This document shows positions 20,749 to 32,545 of a DNA stretch of 64,000 bases, in pieces. The position numbers were made by a program, and so were the translations under genes. The notes below the pieces were generated by a model. It saw only the letters and a list, made by a program, of their open reading frames with translations, made no database searches and was not told the origin of the DNA. This DNA is from Persicaria tinctoria (Eukaryota > Streptophyta > Magnoliopsida > Caryophyllales > Polygonaceae), in contig JBANSL010000005.1 of assembly GCA_037127255.1 (NCBI GenBank), forward strand, positions 186,001-250,000, in the 5' to 3' direction. Within the stretch, counting starts at the first letter, position 1, and every line of letters starts with the position of its first letter.

Positions 20749-21442
20749 GAGATATCGTTTCCGTAAAAGAATGTAGGGAAGTGGAATTTGAGTGGCCCTT
20801 AATTGAGACGGCCGTATTGTCTATTTTCTCATCAACTTAGTAGTAGAAGAGACGTCGACGATGTTAAAAAATGAGATCAGTGTTCTCCGAACCATCATTT
20901 GCCATGTACATTCTCCTTGCGGTTAATTAATTTTGTAGCCATAAGTTTGGCTGCTGTTGAGAATGTGAAGAGATTAAAAAAATTCTACGCGTTGATAATA
21001 TGGATAAACAAGTCTTCATATATAAGTTAGTGGATTACTCTTTATATTGTCAAATGATTTAATTATGAATATGATGGAACCCCACTCGAATTATGTACAA
21101 GACTATTAGTGCATGTACGCACGTGCACGTCTATAAGACTATTATCCCATTTTTACCTGTTATTTAGGTTTGCCTTTAAATTAATTTGTCTAATCATATA
21201 TATGGATCCATACAAATTTGTTTTAATTAGAAAATTAGGAAGGAAGTTGCAAAAATGAAGGCGAGGAGACCCTGAAGTGGAAAATTCCATGAACGTACGT
21301 GTTGTCCAAGTCAAACAACACGCGACAAAGTCACGATATGATGCAAATTCCACATACTTATCTCACAAGGTAGTCTTTTTTTTTTTAATCTTTAAAACCA
21401 AAAGGTATTATATATTTAAAAAGATCTTAAAAGATATATTGA

Positions 21443-21489
<47 letters not shown>

Positions 21490-21610
21490 GAAACCGCCTA
21501 TACGCGTTGCGTTATTAGGTATATCTACAAAATACAAGGTTTATAATTAAGCAAACCCCCCCCTCCGGCTCCGGCAAATATTAATAAAGACTTGTTCCAT
21601 ATATATCAAA
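20749..21610. other. Intergenic DNA with (AAT)n microsatellite
   Basis: No coding sequence. An (AAT)n run covers about 21443-21486. The last 60 bp may be promoter or leader of the gene at 21611 (CCATATATATC just before the ATG). Confidence 0.6.
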
Positions 21611-22081
21611 ATGAATGATCGAATTCTGCCAAACAAATTAACCTCTGGAACAAGCGAAATTAAAGTTCCATCCATGAATCCGCAATTAGATCCAGTACAG
21701 AATGCGACAACGGAGACTGCAAATCGGCAATTAGCGGCAATGGAGATCCACCATCTCTCCGATTCTTCCTTTTCCCGATCCGAAATGGCCGCCGCCGAGC
21801 AGCTGGTCCAACTAAGCGACCACAGCTACGCCAGCTGCAACACTAGTGCAGGGTGCAGCTGGGACGAGGGGAGCGAGATTTCGTCTTCCTGTAGTTGGGC
21901 GGTGTGGATGAAGATTGTGGAGATATTTGGAGCATTTGATGACCACTGCAACTGCAACTGCAACTGCAACTGCAAGGAGGAGGATAACCACCGAAGAAGA
22001 AAGCGCAGGAACAAGTATAAGTCTCTCGCCGAGATATACAACAACACAACGCCATTGATTAATTGGCATTCCATCAGTTAA
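21611..22081 (+). CDS. Uncharacterised small plant protein with (CN)n run and basic C-terminus
   Basis: A single open frame of 156 codons. Central segment MAAAEQLVQLSDHSYAS is a plausible internal start (21785). A CNCNCNCNCK run at residues about 114-123 comes from a (TGCAAC)n repeat. The C-terminus has a basic stretch RRRKRRNKYKSLAEIYNNTT, which resembles the (K/R)YxSLAxIYxxT ending of small uncharacterised plant proteins that also carry an AAEQLxQLS-like segment. I infer membership of that family from pattern memory only. A nuclear localisation signal is possible. No intron is needed. The protein is acidic in the middle and basic at the end. Confidence 0.6.
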   Translation: MNDRILPNKLTSGTSEIKVPSMNPQLDPVQNATTETANRQLAAMEIHHLSDSSFSRSEMAAAEQLVQLSDHSYASCNTSAGCSWDEGSEISSSCSWAVWMKIVEIFGAFDDHCNCNCNCNCKEEDNHRRRKRRNKYKSLAEIYNNTTPLINWHSIS

Positions 22082-22324
22082 GTACGTACTCTAATTAATT
22101 AGTTGCGTCATTATGTTTGCCATTCGATTTGAGACCTACTTGCGATCCAGGTCGTACTAGCTACTGATTGATCCAGAATTGAATAATTAATTTGCTAAAC
22201 CCTATCGACTGAAATTTATATATGTAAATATATATATATATATATATGCAAGATTGATGTTCTCAGATCATTTTTTGTACAGGCATTGCTAGTGTATCCC
22301 CGTTACCCTGGCCCCGGTATATAT
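22082..22324. other. 3' flank of the small gene with (TA)n
   Basis: No coding sequence; (TA)n runs about 22220-22248. Confidence 0.5.
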
Positions 22325-22651
22325 ATGGGTGTGTTTGGCAAAACAACTAGCGTTTTGGAGCTTTTTGTTTTAATATTATATAGTTTCAAATTAAATAAAG
22401 CTAACATTATTAGTTAATTAGCGTTTTGGAATTGAATTTCAATCAGCTAACCACCCCAGCTTTTCAGAGCTTTTCCTTTTATATACACAAATCTCTTCTT
22501 TTATCAGCTACCCATTCAGCTAAGGTTACCAAACACAGTACTAGCTTAATTTAACATATTTTACGCAATAAATCATTCAGCTTCAGCTACCTATTCAGCT
22601 ACTCGTTCAGCTTCAGCTACCCATTCAGCTACAGTTACCAAACACACCCAT
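22325..22651. mobile_element. MITE with TIR GGGTGTGTTTGG
   Basis: The left end ATGGGTGTGTTTGGCAA and the inverted right end (TTACCAAACACACCCAT) match at 16 of 17 bases. The interior is built from repeated CAGCTACCCATT / TTCAGCT blocks. No ORF. Target duplication cannot be resolved because both flanks are (TA)-rich. Confidence 0.75.
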
Positions 22652-23480
22652 AATATATATGAATTTACGTTTTTATACCTAGCTTCTCCTTAATAATTAC
22701 ATCTTTAGAGGTTAACTTATAAATGATGAACGTATCGATCGATAATTGCATCGTTATTTCATGAGTAAATCCATCCACGTTTGTGATCGAGTATATATGC
22801 GTATGATCACGATCAATACGGGGATATCATAATATAATTAAGTACATAAATAACCTGTTCTAAAAAAATGTACTTAATGTAGAGAGATCAACAAATTAAT
22901 CAACTATATATATTCGATCAAGTTCTTATATTAATTATATAGTTGAATTAAGCAAATTATATCTGTTTGTGACGTTTTTTCGTCTGCCGCTTTTATCACC
23001 CTCTTGAGAATCGGGTTTATCTAATCTCGAATTATTTCTTTATTAAAAAAAATGCAAGTAATCCAAAAGAAATGAAGAAAATCCAGCAATATATTACTGC
23101 TTTATATATCTTGTAGTTGTACCGTACTTTGCGACTCTTGTTATCAAGACCCGCCACATCTTTTTCTAGACCGCCCAATCACAAAAGCAACCCTTCATCG
23201 GGTTGTTTCAAGGGTTGTGCGGAAACTACAATCGTGCCAAAACCAGTCACATAACATCAATGAAATCTTAAACAATATTAAAAAGAATACGGGTAAACAA
23301 GAATTCACTAAACTTGTGACAACATAGTGGAGTGTTTGGTATTTTAGAAACAAAGCATAACATAAAACCAGACCCTAGAACAATATATAGCTGCTTACAT
23401 ATCCAAACAAATTCATAACTAGAATGCAACCAAACTATCGGATGATAATGTTGAACAAAATGGCATAAGCAACTCCTATA
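22652..23480. other. Intergenic DNA
   Basis: AT-rich sequence. No gene, repeat with clear ends, or RNA gene recognised. Confidence 0.5.
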
Positions 23481-23484
23481 AAAA

Positions 23485-23995
23485 AACAACGACCAACTGT
23501 CAAATGGACAAAACCACCCCTAAACTACCATAAGCTAAACTTTGATGGCGCCCTTTATGCCACAAATAAGGGAAGCTACGGTTACATCACCCGAGACCAT
23601 ATGGGCAATCCCATCAGTTCAGGGGGTTAGGGGCTAGTGCCATGCCCCAAAATACGATTATTGGAGCTAAAGTCTTCGCTCTCTGGAAGGGCATCCAAGC
23701 ATCCTTAAATCTCCATCTCACCCACATATATCTATTGAAGGGGATAACCTTACTGTTATAAATAGTCTTAAAGGACTATGGTCCTCACCTGAGGAAGTAT
23801 AAATGATTATTTCGAACCTCTCTATTTCTTTGCGTTGTTTTGAATCTGTCCAGATTCGTCACATTTGGTCGTGACTTCTCGAGTTCTTCTGTCCCCGACA
23901 ACTCTATTCTTGTTGATCTCATCCTCAGAGATCTCTTGGCTAGATTGGTTGCCGCCTTTCAGCCAAATTTTTTCCGTTTCAAAAAAAAAAAAAAT
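23485..23995 (+). mobile_element. 5'-truncated LINE, RNase H domain and poly(A) tail
   Basis: Broken plus-strand frames read LNFDGALYATNKGSYGYI and later GDNLTVINSLKGLWSSPEEV, the start and middle of the RNase H domain of plant LINEs. Then follow an L-rich tail and an A14 run at about 23980-23995. Frameshifts and stops make it non-coding. A target duplication was not found. Confidence 0.7.
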
Positions 23996-24498
23996 AGAGC
24001 ATGCAAGCCAAGTAATTAACTATATATACCAATTACTAATTATTTGACCGTCAAATTCATTGGCAAAGTTGGACAAATCTCAATCGTCAAAAAAATAACA
24101 ACGATTAGATTTGCCCCCATCCCTTTTATTTTTTCTCGTTTTTTTTTGTGAGTGCAAAAACCAACTTCACCAATGAATTTGAAGGCCAAATTTCTGGGAT
24201 CCAAACCAACCGAGTTTAATATTTAATAAAAATAGGGGGATATGCACAAAAATAATTAGCTAGCAAAACATTAAACTACGCTTATTTTTTTTATAAAAAC
24301 ATATTCATGTTAAAAACCACATTTAAAAAAATTATAATTACATTCTATGAAAAAAGATCATTTTAATTATAGATATTTCCAAAACAAAATTTTACAAACA
24401 TATTATATAATTAAGTTAGCCACCGAATGAGATTGTGCAAAATTATAGGTGATGTTCATCAAGCGAGGTTGTATACAGTATACATACGAGCCAGGCGT
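23996..24498. other. Intergenic DNA
   Basis: AT-rich, no coding sequence recognised. Confidence 0.5.
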
Positions 24499-24690
24499 CA
24501 CCTACCGTAGGCAGTGGCGGAGCCAGCCCGGAAAAAAAATCCTTTTTTTTTTTTCCATATATTTAGTATTTTTAAGATAATATAATATCTTTAAATGATA
24601 TTTGGAACAAGAGTGCTAACTTGCTCGAGTGATAAAAGAAGAAAGGAAGGAAAAAGTCCTGGGTTCAAATCTCAACTCTTTCACTTTTTT

Positions 24691-25020
24691 ATTTGTTTGA
24701 CTATATCATTATTCTTCTTGATTTCTCTATATTTTTTTTGTTGCTATTAACATTTTCATTAAAACAATGTCATATTTATGTTTAAATTAAAAAAATCACG
24801 ATCTTAGTATTTTTTTCAATATTTATTTTAAATATCTTTATTTATTTTACTTTTATTTGTTTTACTATATCATTATTCTTCTTGATTTCTCTATATTTTT
24901 TTTGTTTCTATTAACATTTTCATTAAAACAATGTTATATTTTTTTTATGTTTAAATTAAAAAAATCACGATCTTAGTATTTATTTTAAATATCTTTATTT
25001 ATTTTACTATATCATAATTT
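24691..25020 (+). repeat. About 165-bp tandem repeat in the hAT element
   Basis: Blocks containing TTTACTATATCATTATTCTT...GATTTCTCTATATTTTTTTT...CATTAAAACAATGT recur from about 24691, 24857 and 25000, the last interrupted by the LINE insertion. Confidence 0.75.
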
Positions 25021-25050
25021 TCTCTTGATTTCTCTCTATATTTTTATGTT

Positions 25051-25306
25051 TCTATCAACTTTTTTTTTTTATTAGGTAATAATTCGAGGACCAGACAAAC
25101 TTGACACCTCGAGAGGCCGACAAAGTCGGCATACGGCGAACTGTCAAACATACAACATAAAATAAATAACGGTGCAATACAAAGAGCGGAAATCAAACAA
25201 TCCCAGTCGAAAACGAGCCTAACCCAAAAAGCTGAGGACAACGTAGACTAAACCCGGAGCCAAGCGCCACCAAGCGATGACACCGCTGGCCAGCGGTCTA
25301 TCAACT
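25051..25306 (-). mobile_element. 5'-truncated LINE tail (25061-25296), TSD TCTATCAACT
   Basis: TCTATCAACT at 25051-25060 and 25297-25306 flanks 236 bp that begin with T11 on the plus strand, so the element lies on the minus strand with a poly(A) tail. The end before the tail (TTATTACCTAATAAAA) is typical of plant L1 3' ends, and the minus strand retains an open C-terminal frame. It entered the hAT element after that element had inserted. Confidence 0.85.
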
Positions 25307-25495
25307 ATTTTATTAAAAAAATGTCATATATATATATATATGTTTAAATTAAAAAAAGAAGTCAAAATCTTAGTTTTTTAAAAAAAAAAATTTTAAATCT
25401 TCTTAACAATTATACACCAAAATACAATATTTCACACACACAAAAAAAAAATTAGCACCCCTAGCCAAATTTCTGGCTCCGCCACTGCACCTACC

Positions 25496-26242
25496 CTACA
25501 ACTAGTATTGAGATTTGAAAGGGCGTACCTAGGTTGGGACGATGGGACCAAGCTTGGGCAAAAGTAGTGTTAGGAATATTCTTATAGATCATCTAAGACG
25601 TATTAGATTTCTTTATATAACTATTTTTTCTACAAATAAATGGAAAAAAAAAACGATATAAAAAAGGTGCTGCAAAAAAAAATTGAAATTGTTTTTTTTT
25701 TTTGGTTTGAAAGGTGGGCTATGCCCAGATTTTTAATACATAGAAATCATGTGAACGGTGAACCTATATATAATTCAACCAAGCAAATAAACCCTAAAAG
25801 CAACTATAAGGAAAAAAAAGATTCAATCAAGACAACTTTATATGCAATTGGCAAAGAAAAAAAGGAACCTTTCAATTTAAGCCACAAACATCAGCCGATT
25901 TCACTATATATAGAGTGAACTATGTGATCCCTTTAGACGTCAACCATTTTGGAGTGACTCACAATACTTCATTTAGACCCTTTATGACTCGAATCCACGA
26001 TAATCTATATAAACTCTTAATTTAGAAGAATTTATGCTGAGGTGTCAACATTAGAGAGATTTTAGAGGTTTTAACCAATTATAATTTTCTTTTTTCTCTT
26101 TAATCATTTTTTTAAAATTTATCTTTTTTCTTCTTTTTCTTTTAATTCTTTTTTTTCTTTAATCCTACTAACTATTGGGCTTAATTCAATCTAATATACT
26201 ACTTATTGGGCTTAACTCAAATTCATTTACTAACTATCTATA
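25496..26242. other. Intergenic DNA
   Basis: AT-rich with pyrimidine tracts; a 92-codon frame near 25640 is built from lysine-rich low-complexity sequence and is not supported. Confidence 0.5.
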
Positions 26243-26631
26243 TCTATATACTATATTAATTTATGTCACATGTCCTCTCCATGTTAAAAGTTATTTGTGG
26301 AAATATTATTTACATAATATAATTTTATTATGGTAACTATATTTTCTATTATTATGTTTTTGAAAAATATTATAATATTAATTACTCAATCTTATTTGAT
26401 GTTACATTTTTTAACCAATGACATTAATTCAAAAATTTTATCTTTCACTATTTATTATTTATTTTTCTCTTTATCTCTTTAACCCAGGTATATTTTTTTC
26501 TATTATTTTTAACACAATTACTAATCAATGGGTTTAATTAAAAATATTGAATTAAATCTAATGTCTATGATTTATTTATATCTAAATATTATTTATAAAA
26601 AAATCGCGTCATGACGCGGGGATCGTACTAG
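26243..26631 (+). mobile_element. Non-autonomous Helitron
   Basis: Begins TCTATATACTATATTAA, ends with a 14-bp palindrome CGCGTCATGACGCG, 11 bp spacer and CTAG, and sits between A (26242) and T (26632). These are the hallmarks of plant Helitrons. At 389 bp it has no Rep/helicase. Confidence 0.82.
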
Positions 26632-27382
26632 TTGCTCTTTATACTTGAACGTCAAGGGCTCCAAAGTGAGTACAACGAACAATTCCCAGCCCGTATACAT
26701 TTATTTACTAAGGGCCTACTTGACATGCAATTCCAATACAAATTATTTTTTGGGGGCTGATAATATATGCTACACCATCTTCATCCATCAATAACGAGAG
26801 AATCGGTGTCATCCAGAGTAACCCATAAGCTACACAATGTTTTTCAGCTTCCACCTTCCTCAGGCAGCATTCCAAGTCATAAGCCGTCTTTTGAGTGCTC
26901 AGTCAGCTGAGACGATGTTGGATGAGCTTCAATCTCTGTTTTTGAATTCATTTATTTCTTATTCATGAACTATAATTCAATTCATGATTCTATTTTTCAC
27001 ATTTCCTATTACAACTTAAAGAGACTTGGCCAACTCATGAAGTCTGATGATGTAAATGTTAATCTGCTATGAAATCCTAAGAAAATTGAAAATTTTCATC
27101 ACTTAAACACCAATCAGGTAAAATTCATGACATGTTCAATAAACTTTTCATCGCTGAAATTTTTGCATGCATCTAAAACCATTCATATCCAGACTCAAAC
27201 TGACTCAGTTTCTGCTGAAACCTTATTTTGCAATTTCGTATAAGTAATATGTACAACCAAATGGTCATTAACAGATAAAACGAGTGCTCCTGCTTTCAAA
27301 AGCACCAATCTTGGGTTAATTTCTTCCATACATAGGAGAGTGTATGAATATAATGTCTAGACTCTAGAGCATGGCCACCCAG
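26632..27382. other. 3' flank of TKI1
   Basis: No gene recognised. Part may be 3' UTR of the minus-strand TKI1 gene. Confidence 0.5.
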
Positions 27383-30368
27383 TTACCTGACAAACTCACT
27401 GAGGCTAATGCTGTCGCCCTTCATCATCTGCTGAGAGGATATACTGAGATCAAACGGTCCCATGGAGTCAGTCTGCAAACACAAACCAATTACCATATCA
27501 AAAGAAGAATGGGATATGCAAGCTAGACTTGATCTTTAGTTACCTGCTGTTTTAGGTAGGCTATCAGGATTACTCAATACAACATATAATTACTTAATAC
27601 CAACTTTCTTACCAAAAATTTAATATTTTTTTTTAAAAAAAAAATAGAGATGCTAGGTATAACATAATCCACAAGAAAAAGATGATTTCAAAAGAACTTA
27701 GATTTGCTCTTTCTTGTCCTATGTAGTTTTTGTTTTTCTTCTCTACCTTCATCTTCTCTAGCCAAATCAGGAGAAAGGAAATTTTGTAAAACATAAAAGA
27801 AAAAGAATTAGCATATATTACCCAGTTAATTTTGGAGAAACCGAGGCTGCTTTCATCATTCATCAATCCTTTAAAACATTGGGCATCTAGTTCAGGTTTA
27901 TGACCAGCAATCCCATCGTGCTTGTCATTAGCCTGCCAAAAAAAAAGCAAGACATTTTAGCATAATTACTGCTTACAAGATTAAAAAAAAGACAATTTCC
28001 CTTATTTCTTTATAGAAGATCATATCAAGGAGCCTAATAACTTCTGAAGACAGGTACTCTACAATTTACAATGCAATAAGAAGCAAACTTGCATACCTCT
28101 GAAGCTTTTAAACTGTTATTTGATTTCAGCTCAGGATCTTGAGTAGATGAGGCAGCAAAGTAACTTCTTCCATCTCTAAGGAATTCTTTCTTGGAGGAAT
28201 AAGGTTTCTTAAAAGCAAACGAGTGGCAAGTTTCTTCAGCATCCAAAATAGATGACGGTACTGAAAGAGGTCTACACTCTTGAGCATTTCTCAGGTATTT
28301 TGCAATGGAAGCATCAAATGAATCAGAAACCAGATGAGCAGGTTGCAACTCTTCTTTGCTACTCTTTTCCTCTGGAGCATTCTTTAAATGGTTAGCAAAG
28401 AAGGCGTCCAATGAATCAGCAACCACTGGAGAAGGTTGAAAACCAGATCTATTCTCCACTGTCTCCTCTGCATTCTTTAGATGGTTAGAAATGAAAGCAT
28501 CCATCGAATCAGCAAGCAACTGAGCAGGCTGAGACACTGATCTGCCATCATTTGATCGATAAAGCATGCTGCCCTTTCCAAGCAAGGATTCTTCAGACAG
28601 AAGGGCACCCATGCTAATGTTGCTTAAGGAGTCAAACCACAAAGATGATGCATGAGAGACCGTGTTTTCAAGTCCCTTTCCCTGGACAATGAAAGGACAT
28701 ATATTAGAGATATATACGTCAAACCCATATCCACCCTTGGCAGTTTACTGAACAGACCTTGCCCTATTTCTGGGACAAATTTTGACTTAGCATATAGCAC
28801 TGTATCAGTGCCTGCTGCCTAAGGCTCATGCTGATTCATCAACTCAACTCAGAGAGAAGGTTGTAAATATCACAGATAAAATTAAGACTAGTCTTATGCT
28901 CGTTTTGTAATCAACACAAACTCCCAAACAAGGAATGACTATCAAAAGGATAAATGACGGCATTTTCTACAACCAAGACTGCACAGGAAGTGAAATATTA
29001 TTTAGTGACATGACAGCAAGATTTACCTCAGTGTTAGATGGATCAGGCAGTTGCAGTTGTTCCACTGCACCTATAGTTGGTTGTTCAACAACACTGTCAC
29101 TAACTGCTTTCAATTCCTCACTTACCACCTTAGTTGGAGATGAAGCTTCCAGAATATTGCAGCCTTCTGGTGGAATATCCGACTGGGTACAATCAAATGG
29201 AGAAGTGGCAGAAGGGATCAAAATGCTTTTCTGTTGATTAAAAACCCATCCATACCTTCAAAGGATCAAACAAAAGGAAAGATTAGGATACAAATTAACT
29301 TCAACAATCCGATGAGATAGAAGAGATAACAAGGCAAACCTCAGCCGAAATATGGATGGATATCCTACAGCTGCATGAACATCTCTTGCACTTATACAAC
29401 TGTCATTCAATGTCCAGCATCTATAAGCAGCTAAACTTTCCAACTTAACATTAAAGGGAAAGAGTACTGGCTCCCCCAAAGCAACATTTGAGCAGCCCCA
29501 CTTATTATTTAAGCGCCTGAGCACAGAGGATATTTTCTTCCCAGCACTCAGAGTCAATTCCAAGTGTGGATTGTAACCCTCCTACAAGAAATGGAATGAC
29601 AACATTACTGAAGATTTATTCCATTCACAACTAAAAAACATCATAGGAATTCTATTGGTGAAAAAGAATGTTCTATGCATGCACCAAGAAATTCACCTTT
29701 TCTAGTCCAATTCGAATTCTTTCATCTAAAGGGAAAAGCTGCAACTTGATCTTCATAAAAGGGAAATGTAATGCTCGATGTTCATGACCAACTGAAGGTA
29801 ACTTGTTTGCTGGAATTAGAGTAGCAGCTTTATCGAAGCTAGAGCAATCCTGTTCTTGAGAATCAGCAAATTTCTTATCAAGCTCCTCTTTTGCTCCTAT
29901 AAGGTGTTCACCATGATATATTAAAATAAGCATGAGATCATCAGTGACAAGCACATCATACATATACTGGAAAAGGTGTTCCCCAAAAAGCAAAAACCAA
30001 TCAAAACTACCATGTTACCACCAAGTATTTAGTTCAAACAAAGTAAACTCAACCCCAAACCACAAGGCCCAAACTACCATGGCACCACCAAACATTCCTT
30101 GTTCAATGATACAAGCCATATCTGATCTCAAAACACATACTCTATGTCCTATGATTTTTCTTTAGTAGAATTTAAATCAGACATTTTTACGTGTACCAGA
30201 AAATTTGCAGATGATAGAACATGGGTAAGAGGGTAACTGACGTTTTGAATTAGAATGTTGTGCTGTCGAGCAGCTTGTAGATTTCTTGAAACCAGTTGTG
30301 CTTCTAGTGGCCTTCCTTTTGGTTGTAGGCTTTGATGCCTCCTCTTTCTGCTGCTTTGTAGATTTCAT
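27383..30368 (-). CDS. TKI1: TSL-kinase interacting protein 1-like
   Basis: Seven coding exons fit, all GT-AG and in frame: 30368-30242, 29896-29697, 29581-29340, 29255-29027, 28681-28097, 27932-27822, 27472-27383 (527 residues). The diagnostic core is KIKLQLFPLDERIRIGLEK, then LELTLSAGKKISSVLRRLNNKWG, LFPFNVKLESLAAYR and SIFRLRYGWVF, as in TKI1 of Arabidopsis, a nuclear partner of the TOUSLED kinase linked to chromatin. The middle exon has three copies of a (L/V)xDSxDAxxxxxLKNA motif. The SANT/Myb domain of the Arabidopsis protein is not found upstream; either it lies in an unrecognised exon or this is a short form. The start (ATG at 30368) is uncertain. A 5' UTR exon with donor at 31143 (AGCAG|GTGAAT) is likely. 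Confidence 0.85.
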
Positions 30369-31143
30369 CAGAGAGACTCTCTCCTGAAATCTGAACAAAA
30401 TTTAGGTCAAACTCCTGTTTCTCACTGCAGACAAAAAACTGAAGGGTTCCTTTAGTTACTTTCTTTCTCTCAGTTGCTGGATATGATATCTTCTTCAAAA
30501 TTCAGATGAATGGTGAAGCTCTATACAATTATGAAACCACCTTCTTTTAGCCTGGAATTGAAATAATCTAGAATCATACAAAGATACATGTGTATGTTGT
30601 TGAGCAACAAAAAAAAGGCAGATACTGATGAAACATACGCAGAAGCAAACCCTACAAGTAAAACACCTTCAATCATACAAAGGCTATAACACTCCACCGA
30701 ATCAAATCGCATCAGCATATGTAAAAGATAAAACCAAACACTTTCAGCTTTGCTCAAGAAGGAAACCCGGCAGGAGACTGGAAAGAAAGTACTAGTAGTT
30801 AAAATCGAGCTAAATACGGCAGAATTAGGGTTTCCACGATACGAATCTAGCATATATGTAGAGACAAATCGGAAACAATCGAATTCCAGCCCCGTCAAAT
30901 TGAAGCCTGAATTTCATAAAAATTGCGAATTCACAAACACTAATAGAGCTGTTCACGAAACAAAAACACGGAGAGAGAAAAGAAAAGCGATAAGAAAAGA
31001 GAACAAATTCGAGCCAACAATAAGCACAATCAGGCACGAAGTAGCAACGAATAAATTAAGAGAAAGAGCGATGTGCAACACCGAGAAGAAAAACTGGGGA
31101 AAGAGGAAGATCTTGGAGAGTAAAATCGAACTTAGGAATTCAC

Positions 31144-31260
31144 CTGCTAGGGATTTGCTGGGCGACGGATGGAGAGAACGATGGGTAGGAGGCGGGATCT
31201 TGAAAAATGGTGCTGAAACAAATAAATTCCTTCTTCCGCGCAAGCTAGTTTGAAAATTTC
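31144..31260 (-). other. Putative 5' UTR exon and promoter of TKI1
   Basis: AGCAG|GTGAAT at 31143 is a good minus-strand donor; a TATA-like TTTAAATAC lies at about 31275. The remaining sequence to 30383 would then be a leader intron. Confidence 0.4.
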
Positions 31261-31344
31261 CGTTACCCGCCGCTGTATTTAAATCAGAACCGATTGGATA
31301 TGGGCCTTTCCTTTCTGGGCCTGGCCCGATTCGGTATTACACTC

Positions 31345-31965
31345 AAATACACTATTTGTCATAAACCACCCCCTTAAATTGATATTTTCAAAAAAATCAC
31401 CCTTTAAAATTTAAATGATTTTCTTCGTCATTCAACCACCCCGGATATATTCCTTCCAAATATAGGTTAAATTTGTTAAATTACAATTTTAACACTCCTT
31501 TTATATAATATTCTAATATAATTTTAACAATTAAAAAAAGAAAAATATAAATAAGTTAATATTAAATTGGGAGGAAACTATTGACATTATTTTCTCTGTC
31601 TAAATAACCGGAAAAATGGTGTTGATTTCTACAAAATTGCTCTCCCTCCAACTAACCGAGTCTCTCGCCTTCCCCTTCCATAACATTTTTTAATTCTCCA
31701 TAAGCTTCTACAAACTTTCAATTTGAGAGAAAAATTGCGTTAATTGTATCATCTCAATTTAATTCTTACTTAGTTACTTTTTTCTTTTTTAATTATTAAA
31801 ATTTTCATTATCATATAATCAAACTAGAAAGGTAAAATTGTAATTTAATCAAATTTACCAAATTTTAGAGGTCGTGGTGGTTGATTAGTGACAAAATTAT
31901 TCAAGTTTTTTTTTGGAAATATCAATTTAGGAGGAGGGTTTACGACAAATGAGTACATTTAAGGG
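31345..31965. mobile_element. Long-TIR foldback MITE
   Basis: The left part (ATTTGTCATAAACCACCCCC...TTAAATTGATATTTTC...AATCAACCACC) and the reverse complement of the right part are similar over about 150 bp each, ending near GTTAAATTACAATTTTA. No ORF. Exact ends and target duplication were not resolved. Mutator-like or other foldback origin is possible. Confidence 0.65.
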
Positions 31966-32111
31966 ATCATTTTCTACAATTTGGCCATCTTCATATGAGT
32001 AGTATATTTAAGTATATCTATATCTAAATAATTTAAATCCAATTTTTACTTTCTATTTTTTATATCTCAAATATTGTATTAATCTATTTATTTAAGTAGT
32101 AATAAAAAAAG

Positions 32112-32112
32112 A

Positions 32113-32188
<76 letters not shown>

Positions 32189-32190
32189 TA
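32112..32190. repeat. (TTA)n microsatellite, tail of retrotransposon copy 1
   Basis: About 75 bp of perfect TTA repeats. It directly follows (on the minus strand) the 3' end of a non-LTR fragment that ends at 32203, so it probably began as the tail of that element. Confidence 0.9.
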
Positions 32191-32400
32191 ACCAATTACC
32201 ATTTACAAGAAATTAGTGGGTAGCTGAGATACTATCTGGGCACCCACTCCCTTAGCGATAATAAAATTGAGTCTAGTAAAAATATAAGCAGCAACACGAG
32301 CCCCGACATCTTGAGATACAAAGAATTTCTGAATCCGCTTCAGCAAGGCAACAGCATCTGCATCTAACTCCCCCACTTACCACCACGTATACTGAGATAC
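32191..32400 (-). pseudogene. Short 3' fragment of non-LTR retrotransposon, copy 1
   Basis: Minus strand reads ELDADAVALLKRIQKFFVSQ...IAKGVGAQIVSQLPTNFL then TAA (32205-32203). This matches the last 50 residues of the larger copy at 32571-34965 (ELDGDAIALLGRIRSF...IAKGVGAQLVSRLFANFL). Its 5' junction is near 32375. Confidence 0.85.
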
Positions 32401-32401
32401 G

Positions 32402-32545
<144 letters not shown>

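Larger units (their letters stand above)
24499..25495. mobile_element. Non-autonomous hAT element (24512-25487), TSD CACCTACC
   Basis: Ends CAGTGGCGGAGCCAG and inverted CTGGCTCCGCCACTG match completely over 15 bp. CACCTACC occurs just outside both ends (24499-24506, 25488-25495), an 8-bp duplication as hAT elements make. On the left a 5-bp GTAGG lies between duplication and end. The interior has 3 tandem segments of about 165 bp (from 24691) and a later LINE insertion. Confidence 0.85.

Noticed and set aside
7706..20757. A 9-bp target duplication for the MULE
   Set aside because: Flanks TTATATGTA and GAGATATCG share only ATAT; not enough to claim.
21812..22074. Minus-strand ORFs with alternating Val-Ala or Gln-Leu runs
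   Set aside because: Other frames of the (TGCAAC)n repeat of the plus-strand gene.
25640..25918. 92-codon ORF in intergenic DNA
   Set aside because: Lysine-rich low-complexity reading of A runs; no homologous pattern.
30750..31253. 167-codon plus-strand ORF upstream of TKI1
   Set aside because: Lies over the minus-strand leader intron and 5' exon; composition is purine-rich and no domain is visible.
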